DNA of 64,000 nt from contig CAMNIN010000008.1 in NCBI GenBank assembly GCA_946540735.1, forward strand, positions 1 to 64,000. Reading direction: 5' to 3'. The notes beneath the pieces are model-generated. The model was not told the DNA's origin, searched no databases, and saw only the letters and a list, made by a program, of their open reading frames with translations. Origin of the DNA: an uncultured Prevotellaceae bacterium. GTDB lineage: Bacteria > Bacteroidota > Bacteroidia > Bacteroidales > Bacteroidaceae. This document shows, one piece after another, positions 8,564-16,500 of the stretch. Position numbers and translations under genes: made by a program. Position 1 is the first letter of the stretch; every line of letters starts with the position of its first letter.

Positions 8564-9790
8564 TTATCTTCTTCCACCGAAGCCGCCACCGCTGCGTCCG
8601 CCACCGCTGTGGCCACCTCCGCTGTGTCCGCCGCTGAACGATCCGCCGCCACGGCTGCCACCGCTGAACGAACTGCCGCTGCTGCGACTACCACCGCTGA
8701 ACGAACTGCCACGGCTGCTTGAGCTGCTTGAGCTGCTGAACGAGCGGCTGGGGGTCGATGAAGACCGGCTGCCCATGCTGGATGAGCGCGAGCTGCTCGG
8801 AGAGAAGCTGCGTGAGGCAGAACTGCTGTTGTTGCGGCTCGACGAGAAGTTGCGTGAGGGGTTGCTGAAGGTGCCCACGGAGGAGTGAGAGCTGGAAGAC
8901 CTGCTGCCCACGCTGGAGCTGCTGCTCGGAGCGCTGCCGATCCTTGTGCGCTCACCGCTGTTGCTGCTTGCACCCGGAGTCATGCGTGTGCTGCTCTCAC
9001 GGTTGGCATTGCCACGGAAGGTCCTTGTGCCTTGGTTGCCGACATTCTCATGGCGCACACCCGAGTTTCCACGTACGGTTGTGGGAGTGTTGCCGTTGCC
9101 GAAGCGACTTCCGTTGCCGTTGCCGAAGCGACCGCCGTTGCTATTGTCATGATTGCCATTGCGGTTGCCGTTGTTGTTGCCGAAGTGTCCGCCGTTGATG
9201 CCACCGCTGCGGCTTCCGCTGTTGCCATAGTGCCCACCGCCGTTGCCGTGTCCACCGTGTCCGTAGTCGCCGCGATCATAACGGTCGCGCATGCCGTGGT
9301 TGTGATGACCGCCACCTCCGCGATGACCGAAGTCACGTCCGTGGTACCAGCTGCGTCCGCCGTTCATTCTCCAACTGTGTCCACCGCGGTATACCGTCCA
9401 GAAGTGGGGGCGTCCGAAGTAGAAGAAGTCACGGTAGGGGTAGCGGGCATAGATGCCGAAGTGCCAGTAGCCTGCGTCCCAATAGAGGGGGCGGTAGAAA
9501 TATCTTGCTGCCAGATAGGCCTCATACTGCCAGTCGAGTAGGATATAGCTCAGGTCCATGTTGCGCTGAGTCCAGTACACACCGTAGAGGTCGGCCTGGG
9601 TGTTCACGCTCATCAGGTAGTCGAGGTTCACCTCATAGGCGGCTTCGTACTGCTCTTCGGTCAGGTTGAGCTCGTAAGCCATCTTGTCGGTGAGGAACAA
9701 TGCCTGCTGCCGGGCCTGCTCGTAACTCATTGCGCTTGCCGAGATGTTGATGCTCAGCAGTGCGATCATGGCTATCAGAATTCTTTTCAT
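8564..9790 (-). CDS. exported protein with aromatic N-terminal domain and Ser/Gly/Arg-rich low-complexity tail
   Basis: 408 residues with a signal peptide (cleavage near ASA). Residues about 20-130 are rich in Tyr/Trp/Phe, with ELNLTEEQYEAAYEVNLDYL at the start. This resembles short Bacteroidales envelope proteins of unknown function. From about 150 onward it becomes His/Gly/Asn-rich, and the last 150 residues are almost entirely Ser, Gly and Arg, ending SGGGFGGRR. The tail makes a GC-rich, repetitive DNA tract that gives spurious long frames on the other strand. No enzyme motif is visible. It could be a cell-surface or matrix-associated protein, but no function is assigned. Confidence 0.7.
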   Translation of the reverse strand: MKRILIAMIALLSINISASAMSYEQARQQALFLTDKMAYELNLTEEQYEAAYEVNLDYLMSVNTQADLYGVYWTQRNMDLSYILLDWQYEAYLAARYFYRPLYWDAGYWHFGIYARYPYRDFFYFGRPHFWTVYRGGHSWRMNGGRSWYHGRDFGHRGGGGHHNHGMRDRYDRGDYGHGGHGNGGGHYGNSGSRSGGINGGHFGNNNGNRNGNHDNSNGGRFGNGNGSRFGNGNTPTTVRGNSGVRHENVGNQGTRTFRGNANRESSTRMTPGASSNSGERTRIGSAPSSSSSVGSRSSSSHSSVGTFSNPSRNFSSSRNNSSSASRSFSPSSSRSSSMGSRSSSTPSRSFSSSSSSSSRGSSFSGGSRSSGSSFSGGSRGGGSFSGGHSGGGHSGGGRSGGGFGGRR

Positions 9791-9954
9791 CGTCGTATAG
9801 TTTTAGTTGTTTTTTTACTTTTGTCTCATTCTCACGATGCAAAGAAACGAACTTTTTCTTACCCCCGAAAAGGATTTTCCCTACTTTGGGAGGGGAAAAT
9901 CCCTAAAGCTGAAACAGTGCCCTACGACAGGGGTGGAAAACCGTTTTTTCATGT

Positions 9955-10018
9955 ATTGGAATAGTCGGAATAGTCGGAAGTGTCGGAATAGTCGGAAGTG
10001 TCGGAAGTGTCGGAAGTT
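9955..10018. repeat. tandem repeat of 9/10-bp units (GTCGGAATA / GTCGGAAGT)
   Basis: About seven consecutive units of GTCGGAA followed by TA or GT. They lie in a gene-free interval between the exported low-complexity protein and the nucleoside kinase. No open frame with homology covers it. Confidence 0.85.
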
Positions 10019-10129
10019 AAAGAAGATTGGCCTTTCGGCCTAAGAAGTTAAGCCGTATACTTCGTTAAAGCCAAGAAAAGCACTAATAAATCGTCTGAAT
10101 GGTGAACGTGCATTTATCTGATAATGAGA

Positions 10130-10410
10130 TTGCAAATAATTGTTCGGGGCGGATTTGCTGCTCGGCTTTGTTGGGGTGGATTGCTTTGTTCGGGTGGATT
10201 TGTCGCTCGGCACCCGAAGGGTGACGCTTGGCTTGTCCAAGAATCCGCCCGCATTGAGTGTAAGCATTTTTAATGCGCTTTTATCGGATTAAAAATCCTG
10301 ATACTCACAGCATCGGGATTACAAATCCCGATGAACGGAGATGAACGGAGATGAACGGAGATGAACGGTGATGAGCGGTGATGAGCGGTGATGAATGGTG
10401 ATGAACGGTG
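10130..10410. repeat. dispersed-repeat cluster: AATCC palindromes plus 10-bp tandem units
   Basis: From about 10140 to 10262 the sequence is a reverse-complement relative of the repeat at 22240-22335, sharing CTTGGCTTGTCCAAGAATCC. Palindromes GGATT-AAA-AATCC and CGGGATT-ACA-AATCCCG follow. At 10328-10400 there are about eight units of GATGAACGGA or GATGAGCGGT. Together with the preceding tandem repeat this accounts for most of the gene-free stretch 9791-10597; nothing coding is seen in it. Confidence 0.8.
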
Positions 10411-10597
10411 GGCGAAGGTGTCCGCCTGGGATGACGCATCCATTCTCTGAGTTGCTCCTATGTGACAAACCTGTGATTCCACGTTTCGAAGAGGATTCAG
10501 CTTGTGGAGAACGGCGCTGACAACAAAAACTATCGGAAAGATTTCGTGAAACGCTTGTTTTTTTGTATTTTTGTACCCCAACATATACCGATCCGCT

Positions 10598-12277
10598 ATG
10601 CTCCAGATTCGATGCAAGAACAACAACGTGACGAAAAGCTTTCCTGAGGGATGCTCCCTCTTGGATGTCTATCAAGAGTTCGCTCAGGAGATACACCTTC
10701 CTTATCCCGTGGTGTCAGCCAAGGTGAACAATGCCTCGCAAGGGCTGAAATTCCGCCTCTTCCAGAACCGTGACGTGGAGTTTCTCGATGCCAGAGAAGG
10801 CTCCGGGCACCGCGTCTATGTGCGCTCCCTCTGCTTTGTGCTCTACAAGGCCGTATGCGACGTTTTCCCCGGCAGCAAGCTTTTTATCGAGCACCCACTG
10901 TCGCGCGGCTATTACTGCAACCTCAAGCGGCGGGGCAATGAACCCTTCACGGCAGAGGATGTGGACCGCATCAAGGAGCGCATGCAGCAGATTATCAACC
11001 TCGACATGCCGTTCCGCCGTTTCGAGGCCACGACGGAGGAGGCCGTGCGCATCTTCGCCGACCGTGGCTTCTCGGATAAGGTGAAACTCACCGAGACCAG
11101 TGGCCAGATCTATACCGATTATTATATGCTCGGCGACACCGTGGATTATTACTACGGTCCGCTGGTGCCCTCGGCCGGTTATCTGAAAGTGTGGGGCCTG
11201 GAACCCTACGGCGACGGACTCCTGCTGCGCGTACCCGACAAGAAGAATCCGCTCCAACTCGCCGAGAAGATCGACCAGCCCAAGACCTACGAGATGTTTG
11301 CCGAGAAAGTGCACTGGGACATCATCATGCGCCTGTCGAATGCCGGCGATGTGAACAAAGCCGTGCTGAAGGGTCGTGCCTCGCAACTGATCCAGGTGAG
11401 TGAGGCCCTGCAGGAGAAGAAGATCGTGAAGATCGCCGAGGAGATCGACGCCCGCTTCCGGGCCGAGAAAGACCCCATCCGCCTGGTGCTCATCACCGGT
11501 CCGTCGAGTTCGGGCAAGACCACCTTCTGCAAACGGTTGTCGATCCAGCTCCTGGCTTGCGGCCTGCACCCCATCTCCTTCTCCACCGACGACTATTTCG
11601 TCAACCGAGTCGACACCCCCAAACTCCCCAACGGACAGTATGACTTCGACAACATCAAGACGGTGGACTGCGCCTTGTTGGAAGACCACCTGCAGCGGCT
11701 CATGCATGGTGAGCGCGTGGAGGTGCCGGAATACAATTTCGTCACGGGCAAGCGCGAATACAACGGAAAGAAACTGAAGTTGCAGAACGACAGTGTGCTC
11801 ATCATCGAAGGCATCCACGCCCTCAATCCCCTGTTGACTGCCAACATCCCCGACAAAGCCAAATTCAAGATCTTCATCTCCGCTCTCACCAGCATCTCCC
11901 TCGACGACCACAACTGGATTCCCACCCACGACAACCGTCTGCTCCGCCGCATCATCCGCGACTACAACAAGGGCGCCTACACTGCTGTGGAAACCATCCG
12001 GATGTGGCCCAACGTGTGTGAGGCCGAGGAACAGTGGATCCTGCCGTTCCAAGAGACAGCCGATGTGATGTTCAACTCCGCCCTCAACATTGAGTTTGCC
12101 GTGCTCCGCACGCACGCCGAGATCATTCTGGCATCTGTGCCGAAAAACTGTCCGGAGTATTCCGAGGCCCATCGGTTGCTGAAGTTCATCCACTATTTCA
12201 TACCGGTGAGCGACAAGGAGATACCCCCCACCAGCATCATGAGGGAGTTTGTCGGCGGGTCGAGTTTCCAATATTGA
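10598..12277 (+). CDS. TGS-like/uridine kinase-like nucleoside kinase
   Basis: 559 residues from the ATG at 10598, chosen because a TATTTTTG promoter box at 10566-10573 excludes the more upstream start. Residues 1-70 look like a TGS/ubiquitin-like domain (VTKSFPEGCSLLDVYQEF), about 70-280 resemble the threonyl-tRNA synthetase second additional domain, and the C-terminal half is a uridine-kinase/phosphoribulokinase fold. That half has P-loop GPSSSGKTT near residue 301, STDDYFVNR, YDFDNIKTVD and LIIEGIHALNP. This architecture is common in Bacteroidetes and annotated as nucleoside kinase. Together with the udk gene at 7270, the window carries two kinases of this superfamily. The true substrate is unproven. 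Confidence 0.82.
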   Translation: MLQIRCKNNNVTKSFPEGCSLLDVYQEFAQEIHLPYPVVSAKVNNASQGLKFRLFQNRDVEFLDAREGSGHRVYVRSLCFVLYKAVCDVFPGSKLFIEHPLSRGYYCNLKRRGNEPFTAEDVDRIKERMQQIINLDMPFRRFEATTEEAVRIFADRGFSDKVKLTETSGQIYTDYYMLGDTVDYYYGPLVPSAGYLKVWGLEPYGDGLLLRVPDKKNPLQLAEKIDQPKTYEMFAEKVHWDIIMRLSNAGDVNKAVLKGRASQLIQVSEALQEKKIVKIAEEIDARFRAEKDPIRLVLITGPSSSGKTTFCKRLSIQLLACGLHPISFSTDDYFVNRVDTPKLPNGQYDFDNIKTVDCALLEDHLQRLMHGERVEVPEYNFVTGKREYNGKKLKLQNDSVLIIEGIHALNPLLTANIPDKAKFKIFISALTSISLDDHNWIPTHDNRLLRRIIRDYNKGAYTAVETIRMWPNVCEAEEQWILPFQETADVMFNSALNIEFAVLRTHAEIILASVPKNCPEYSEAHRLLKFIHYFIPVSDKEIPPTSIMREFVGGSSFQY

Positions 12278-12324
12278 CGCAAGGCGCAAGTTTTCCCTAT
12301 CACGACGTGATCAATCGATAAGAC

Positions 12325-12762
12325 ATGAGAACTGTTTTCCACATTCTTCTGACCATGACGGTCCTCGCCTTCATCAGCTCATGCGAGATGGAATCCTCGC
12401 ATGGCGGCGACCTCGATGGCTACTGGCATTTGCAGCGTATCGAAACCACCCAAGGCCATGCTGCTGATTATCAAGACAAAAGAGTGTTCTGGGCCATTCA
12501 GGGTCATCTGATCCAGTTGACCGACCGCGACTATCAGCATGCCTTCCTTGTCTCAAGGTATGTCCGTCAGGGTGACTCCCTCATCCTGGAGCATCCTTAT
12601 ATTGACGACCGCAACCACGGCGACCCCGAAATCACCGATCCTGAGATCCTGAGATTCTACGGGCTTCTCCCCGTGTCCTCACGCTATCATATCGAAACCC
12701 TCAACAGCGATAGGATGTCGTTGTCGGCCGATACTCTGAGCTTGCATTTCCGCAAGCTATAG
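12325..12762 (+). CDS. small lipoprotein, possibly lipocalin-like
   Basis: 145 residues; signal peptide with lipobox ISSC (Cys20). The mature part starts LDGYWHLQRIET, similar to the first strand of short lipocalin-like domains of Bacteroidales, followed by alternating short beta strands ending LSLHFRKL. No catalytic motif. The last codons and the stop lie in the first half of a 30-bp tandem duplication (12751-12810). Function unknown. Confidence 0.65.
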   Translation: MRTVFHILLTMTVLAFISSCEMESSHGGDLDGYWHLQRIETTQGHAADYQDKRVFWAIQGHLIQLTDRDYQHAFLVSRYVRQGDSLILEHPYIDDRNHGDPEITDPEILRFYGLLPVSSRYHIETLNSDRMSLSADTLSLHFRKL

Positions 12763-12810
12763 CAGATGGTGAAGGAAAACCGCAAGCTATAGCAGATGGT
12801 GAAGGAAAAG
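12751..12810. repeat. 30-bp tandem duplication over a stop codon
   Basis: Two copies (12751-12780, 12781-12810), identical except for the last base, beginning CGCAAGCTATAGCAGATGG. The first copy encodes the C-terminal RKL and stop of the small lipoprotein. The second is non-coding and carries a duplicate stop. Confidence 0.95.
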
Positions 12811-12830
12811 TAAGAAGGACAAGCCGCTTC

Positions 12831-13943
12831 CTATTCGAAGATCACGCTGCCGCGACGCCGGATCTTCGCATCGATGATTTGGTTGAAGAGAATGAAAAGA
12901 ATAATATCGATGATCAAGGTATAAGTCAGGTTGAGGTCGAATGCGAGGGTGATCAATGCGTTGAGGACGGTAAATCCTATGGCCACCGCAATGATGATGC
13001 CAAGAGCCTGATGCTGGCTCAATCCCATTCGCATCAGTTTATGATGGATGTGGTTTTTGTCAGCCTGGAAAAGATGCCTGCGGTGGAGGATGCGGAGGAT
13101 CACCACCCTGACGACATCAAAAGTGGGCACGATGAGCATGGTGATGGAGAGGATCAGTCCGTCTTTATGGAAGGCCATCACATTCTGGTTGACCATGGAG
13201 AATTTCACGAACAGGAAGCCCAGGATGAAGCCCAAGGTGAGACTTCCCGAGTCGCCCATGAAGATCTTCCGGTTTTTGGCGGGGTCGCCCAGGATGTTGA
13301 AATACAAATAAGGGACGAGCACGCCCATCAATCCTGCGATTAGGATGGAGTAGGTCAATATCCCCTCGCGCATGAAGCAAAGGAGAAATCCGGCAAGAGC
13401 CAACAGCGACAATCCACCCGCCAGACCGTCGATGCCGTCGATGAGGTTGATGGCATTGTCGATGAACACGATGATGAAAACCGTCAGTACCGCCCCCGCC
13501 AGGAAAGGTATGTTGTGAATGCCCATAAACCCATACAGGTTGTTGATGTATAATCCCGAGAGTGGCATCAGTGTCGCTGCTGCGATCTGCACGACGAATT
13601 TGGTCTTGGCACCCAGTCCGATGATATCGTCGACCAGTCCCACGCCATAGATGAGGACCAGGCTGATGAAGAACGTGCAAGTCCAGAGACTGATCGTGAC
13701 ATGCTCCTCACCCGTCATCTTGTCCATCACGACGAGGGCCAACAGGAAGGAAAGCAGCATGCTGGGCATGAAACTGATGCCTCCGAGCCTCGGGATGGCG
13801 TTTTTGTGCATCTTGCGCTCGTTGGGGATGTCATAGAGTTTCTTCGCCTGACAGAAATTCATGATCTGCGGGATCATGAAGAAGCCGGCGAAAATGCTGA
13901 TGACGAAAGTCAGGAAGATTAACAGGTAATGTATGTAACCCAT
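12831..13943 (-). CDS. MraY/WecA-family undecaprenyl-phosphate sugar-1-phosphate transferase
   Basis: 370 residues with about ten to eleven predicted membrane helices. Family motifs are present in order: GLVDDIIGL (cytoplasmic Asp-Asp), IDNAINLIDGIDGLAGG, MGDSGSLTLGF and the HIHHKLMRMG histidine motif. These enzymes attach HexNAc-1-phosphate to undecaprenyl phosphate and start O-antigen or other glycan synthesis at the inner membrane. It opens the polysaccharide locus and is separated from the next gene by a divergent promoter. A second, unrelated initiating transferase (WcaJ type) lies at the other end of the locus (30395). Confidence 0.85.
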   Translation of the reverse strand: MGYIHYLLIFLTFVISIFAGFFMIPQIMNFCQAKKLYDIPNERKMHKNAIPRLGGISFMPSMLLSFLLALVVMDKMTGEEHVTISLWTCTFFISLVLIYGVGLVDDIIGLGAKTKFVVQIAAATLMPLSGLYINNLYGFMGIHNIPFLAGAVLTVFIIVFIDNAINLIDGIDGLAGGLSLLALAGFLLCFMREGILTYSILIAGLMGVLVPYLYFNILGDPAKNRKIFMGDSGSLTLGFILGFLFVKFSMVNQNVMAFHKDGLILSITMLIVPTFDVVRVVILRILHRRHLFQADKNHIHHKLMRMGLSQHQALGIIIAVAIGFTVLNALITLAFDLNLTYTLIIDIILFILFNQIIDAKIRRRGSVIFE

Positions 13944-14055
13944 GTCTTTGATGTCTCTTGCTATATATAATAACCCTTTTGCGGCGATATTATTGTCTTT
14001 GGCCGCAGATATAATAGAGGTGCCAAGCGACTTTTTGGGGGTTTGTCGGTTTTTT

Positions 14056-14087
14056 TTTGTGAGTCTGAGGATTATTTGCTAATTTTG
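14056..14087 (+). promoter_or_regulatory. consensus Bacteroidetes promoter for the glycosyltransferase-acyltransferase gene
   Basis: TTTG at 14056-14059, 20-base spacer, TAATTTTG at 14080-14087. Transcription should start near 14094, which makes the ATG at 14143 the first sensible start and excludes the apparent start at 14101. Confidence 0.8.
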
Positions 14088-14142
14088 CATCCATCATCAT
14101 GTGGTATGGCGGCAGCCATTTCTTGAATTACTTGACAATGTC

Positions 14143-15408
14143 ATGAGCAGCAAAATCAGTGTCATCACAGTCGTATACAACGATGCGGGCCATATCCGCG
14201 AGACCATGGAGAGCTTTTTCGCCCAGACGTGGGAGGAAAAAGAGTATATCGTCATCGATGGAGGCAGCACCGATGGCACCAAGGACATTGTGAGCGCATT
14301 CGGCGACAGACTCGCGTTCTGGTGCTCAGAGCCCGATGGCGGCATTTACGATGCGATGAACAAGGGCATCTCGCATGTCACAGGCGACTGGGTGTGCTTC
14401 CTCAATTCCGGAGACTCATTTGCCAGCGACGACGCCCTGAGACTTGCCGTCACCTCGCCCGCTGCCGAAACCGCCGACGTGGTGTATGGCAACAGCATAG
14501 AGGTCAACGATGGCTTCGAGGTGAGCGTGGAGGCTCCCGCTGATCCCACTGCGATGGAGATGCGCCCCATCTACCGTCATGGTTCTTCCCTCGTCAGGGC
14601 CTCTGTGCAGAAATCCCATCCCTTCGACACAAGCCTCTCCGGTCGGTTGGGCTTCGCCCTTGACTGGGAGATGATCTACCGCCTCTTCAAGGAAGGTTTC
14701 CGCTTCGCCAAGGCCGATGCCTACATCCAGGCCTATCAGCGTGAGGGAACATCGAACGAGGCCCGCCTCAGCATGCGCTACAACTACCTCATCACCTCAC
14801 AGGGGAAATTCAACCTCCGCAAATACGTTTTCTATCAGAAGACCAGGCTCATGGTGGCGCTGCAAGGCACTTCGATGGTGAAATGGATGAGAGCCTTCGC
14901 CCTCGAATACCTGCCCAATGACATCCTTCCCCATATTCCTTTCTGGACCATCCGCCGCTATGTGCTCCGCAAATTGAAGCTGCAGATCGGGAAGCAGTCT
15001 TTCATCATGAAATCCAACTACTTCATCAGTCCCAACCGGCTCCGGATCGGTGACTACAGCCATATCAACCGCGGATGCCTGCTCGATGCCCGTGGCATCA
15101 TCACCATCGGTGACAACGTGTCGGTCTCGCACAATGTGAGCATCATGACCGGAGGCCACGACATGCAGTCGCCGACGTTCTCGGGCCGTTATCTGCCCAT
15201 CGTCATCAGCGATTATGTGTGGATCGGGGTGGGGGCGACGATTCTCCAGGGCGTGACCATCGGCCGGGGCGCCGTGGTGTGTGCCGGCGCCGTCGTCACC
15301 AAGGATGTGGAAGAATATGCTGTGGTGGCAGGTGTGCCGGCGCGCAAGATCTCAGAGCGCAACCGCGACCTGCGCTACCATTGCATCTGGGACATGCCTT
15401 TCACCTGA
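14143..15408 (+). CDS. fusion of GT2 glycosyltransferase and hexapeptide-repeat acyltransferase
   Basis: 421 residues. The N-terminal ~250 residues are a GT2 (GT-A) domain: ISVITVVYND, IDGGSTDGT, a DGGIYDAMNKGI block, and LNSGDSF as the DxD-like site. From about residue 295 to the end the chain becomes a left-handed beta-helix acyltransferase: IGDYSHINRGCLLDARG, then IGDNVSVSHNV, GHDMQSP, VWIGVGATILQGVTIGRGA and VVAGVPARKI. One polypeptide can thus add a sugar and acetylate it or a neighbouring residue. It is convergent with the acyl carrier protein gene, only 6 bases apart. The start follows the upstream promoter. Confidence 0.85.
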   Translation: MSSKISVITVVYNDAGHIRETMESFFAQTWEEKEYIVIDGGSTDGTKDIVSAFGDRLAFWCSEPDGGIYDAMNKGISHVTGDWVCFLNSGDSFASDDALRLAVTSPAAETADVVYGNSIEVNDGFEVSVEAPADPTAMEMRPIYRHGSSLVRASVQKSHPFDTSLSGRLGFALDWEMIYRLFKEGFRFAKADAYIQAYQREGTSNEARLSMRYNYLITSQGKFNLRKYVFYQKTRLMVALQGTSMVKWMRAFALEYLPNDILPHIPFWTIRRYVLRKLKLQIGKQSFIMKSNYFISPNRLRIGDYSHINRGCLLDARGIITIGDNVSVSHNVSIMTGGHDMQSPTFSGRYLPIVISDYVWIGVGATILQGVTIGRGAVVCAGAVVTKDVEEYAVVAGVPARKISERNRDLRYHCIWDMPFT

Positions 15409-15414
15409 CGGAAG

Positions 15415-15636
15415 TCAGCGCACCAGCTCATACAGGTCGCCGATGGTCTGCTGCCGTCTGAAATCCGACTCCGACACCTCTTTCCCCAGTTCATTCTTGA
15501 AGAAAGTGATCATTTCCAGCCCGCTCAGCGAGGACCATTCGTCCAGGTCGCGGAAACGGGTGTCGATGCCGAAATCGTCATAGTCCTCGATCTCGAGGAT
15601 ATCGGCCATTTTCTCGATGAAAGCTTCTTTTTCCAT
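15415..15636 (-). CDS. stand-alone acyl carrier protein
   Basis: 73 residues, the right length for an ACP. The attachment motif reads EWSSLSGLEMI, with Ser36 as the predicted phosphopantetheine site (WSSL in place of the common DSL). An acidic helix II and the terminal TIGDLYELV helix fit the fold. It lies directly before a hexapeptide acyltransferase (15715) and a flippase on the same strand, and no fatty-acid synthesis genes are near. A role in delivering an acyl group to the polysaccharide is therefore likely but inferred. Confidence 0.8.
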   Translation of the reverse strand: MEKEAFIEKMADILEIEDYDDFGIDTRFRDLDEWSSLSGLEMITFFKNELGKEVSESDFRRQQTIGDLYELVR

Positions 15637-15714
15637 TCTATTGTTGTTTTTATGTCGAAATGCTGTTGTGCTTGTCGCTTGCAGTCCATCATGTGATGAA
15701 CCAGCCGGCCGCCG

Positions 15715-16500
15715 TCACATCGAGTCGTAGATGGCAGCCAACTGTGCCTCGGCAGTGAGGTCCAGGAAATGCTCCCCCTTCACCTTCTCGATGTTGTCGA
15801 GCACTTTCACGGCCGGATGTCCTGCGATCATGATATGCTCCCCCTCCTTCATATACGACCTGCTCACCACAGAGCGGTTGGAGACCAGGCATCCCTTGGG
15901 CAGGCGTGCCCCACGGGTGATGTGCACACTGTTGCCCACCCAGACGTGGTCGCCGATTTTCACGAACGACGACCGCTTGGTCACGGTGCCGGTCTCCATG
16001 TCGCGGAAGAAATGGAAATTGGTGTCATACACTTGGCACCCCCAGGACAAAACGCTGAAATAGCCGAATTCCACTTTCTTGAAACAAGCGATGATCGAGT
16101 TGGCACCCACGGCGTTTTCTCCGTGGAAAGTCAGTACGCCATGATCGCCCACCCACAGTTTCACTCCTGATCGCAGGTATACGTTGCCGTGTATCACGAT
16201 CTTGCCTTGGTTGAACACCACGGAGCGGTTGCTTGCATAGTCTACGGGGGTGTGGTAGAAAGAGAGGCAGAATTGTCCGAAATGCGCTTTCCCGTTGATC
16301 TCCATTTTGCCGGAAGTGTCTCTGAGCAGCACATGCCGTCCGACGATGATGGGGAAGTGGAGGGCCTGGCGCACAGGGAGCCATTTGAAGTTGAGATAGA
16401 GGGTCTTTATATAATTGATACCCCAGAAATGGCAGGCGATGAAGTGCAGCGCCTGGATGAGTTCTATCTTTTTCAGTCGTTGTCTAAGACTTGTTGCCAT
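15715..16500 (-). CDS. hexapeptide-repeat acyltransferase
   Basis: 261 residues. After a basic N-terminal stretch come left-handed beta-helix turns: FGQFCLSFYH, GKIVIHGNVYLRSGVKLWVGDHG, VGANSIIACF, then IGDHVWVGNSVHITRGARLPKGC and IAGHPAVKV. It is a cytoplasmic O-acetyl or acyl-transferase acting on a sugar precursor. The start overlaps the end of the flippase gene by 17 bases, so they form an operon. The acyl carrier protein gene follows 78 bases downstream. Acyl donor (acetyl-CoA or acyl-ACP) unknown. Confidence 0.8.
   Translation of the reverse strand: MATSLRQRLKKIELIQALHFIACHFWGINYIKTLYLNFKWLPVRQALHFPIIVGRHVLLRDTSGKMEINGKAHFGQFCLSFYHTPVDYASNRSVVFNQGKIVIHGNVYLRSGVKLWVGDHGVLTFHGENAVGANSIIACFKKVEFGYFSVLSWGCQVYDTNFHFFRDMETGTVTKRSSFVKIGDHVWVGNSVHITRGARLPKGCLVSNRSVVSRSYMKEGEHIMIAGHPAVKVLDNIEKVKGEHFLDLTAEAQLAAIYDSM

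Noticed and set aside
8553..9541. Pro/Leu- and Ala/Val-rich open frames on the plus strand
   Set aside because: Arise from the repetitive Ser/Gly/Arg codons of the minus-strand exported protein.
10270..10696. Open frames with repeated SSPFI-like peptides near 10.3 kb
   Set aside because: They translate the GATGAACGGA tandem repeat and have no start signals; non-coding repeat.
10715..12289. 524-codon open frame antisense to the nucleoside kinase
   Set aside because: Codon-bias shadow of a well-conserved kinase on the plus strand; the antisense product has no domain, start signal or promoter.
14101..14142. Upstream start of the GT2-acyltransferase gene
   Set aside because: It lies only a few bases after the expected transcription start and its 14 residues do not match the family; the ATG at 14143 is used.
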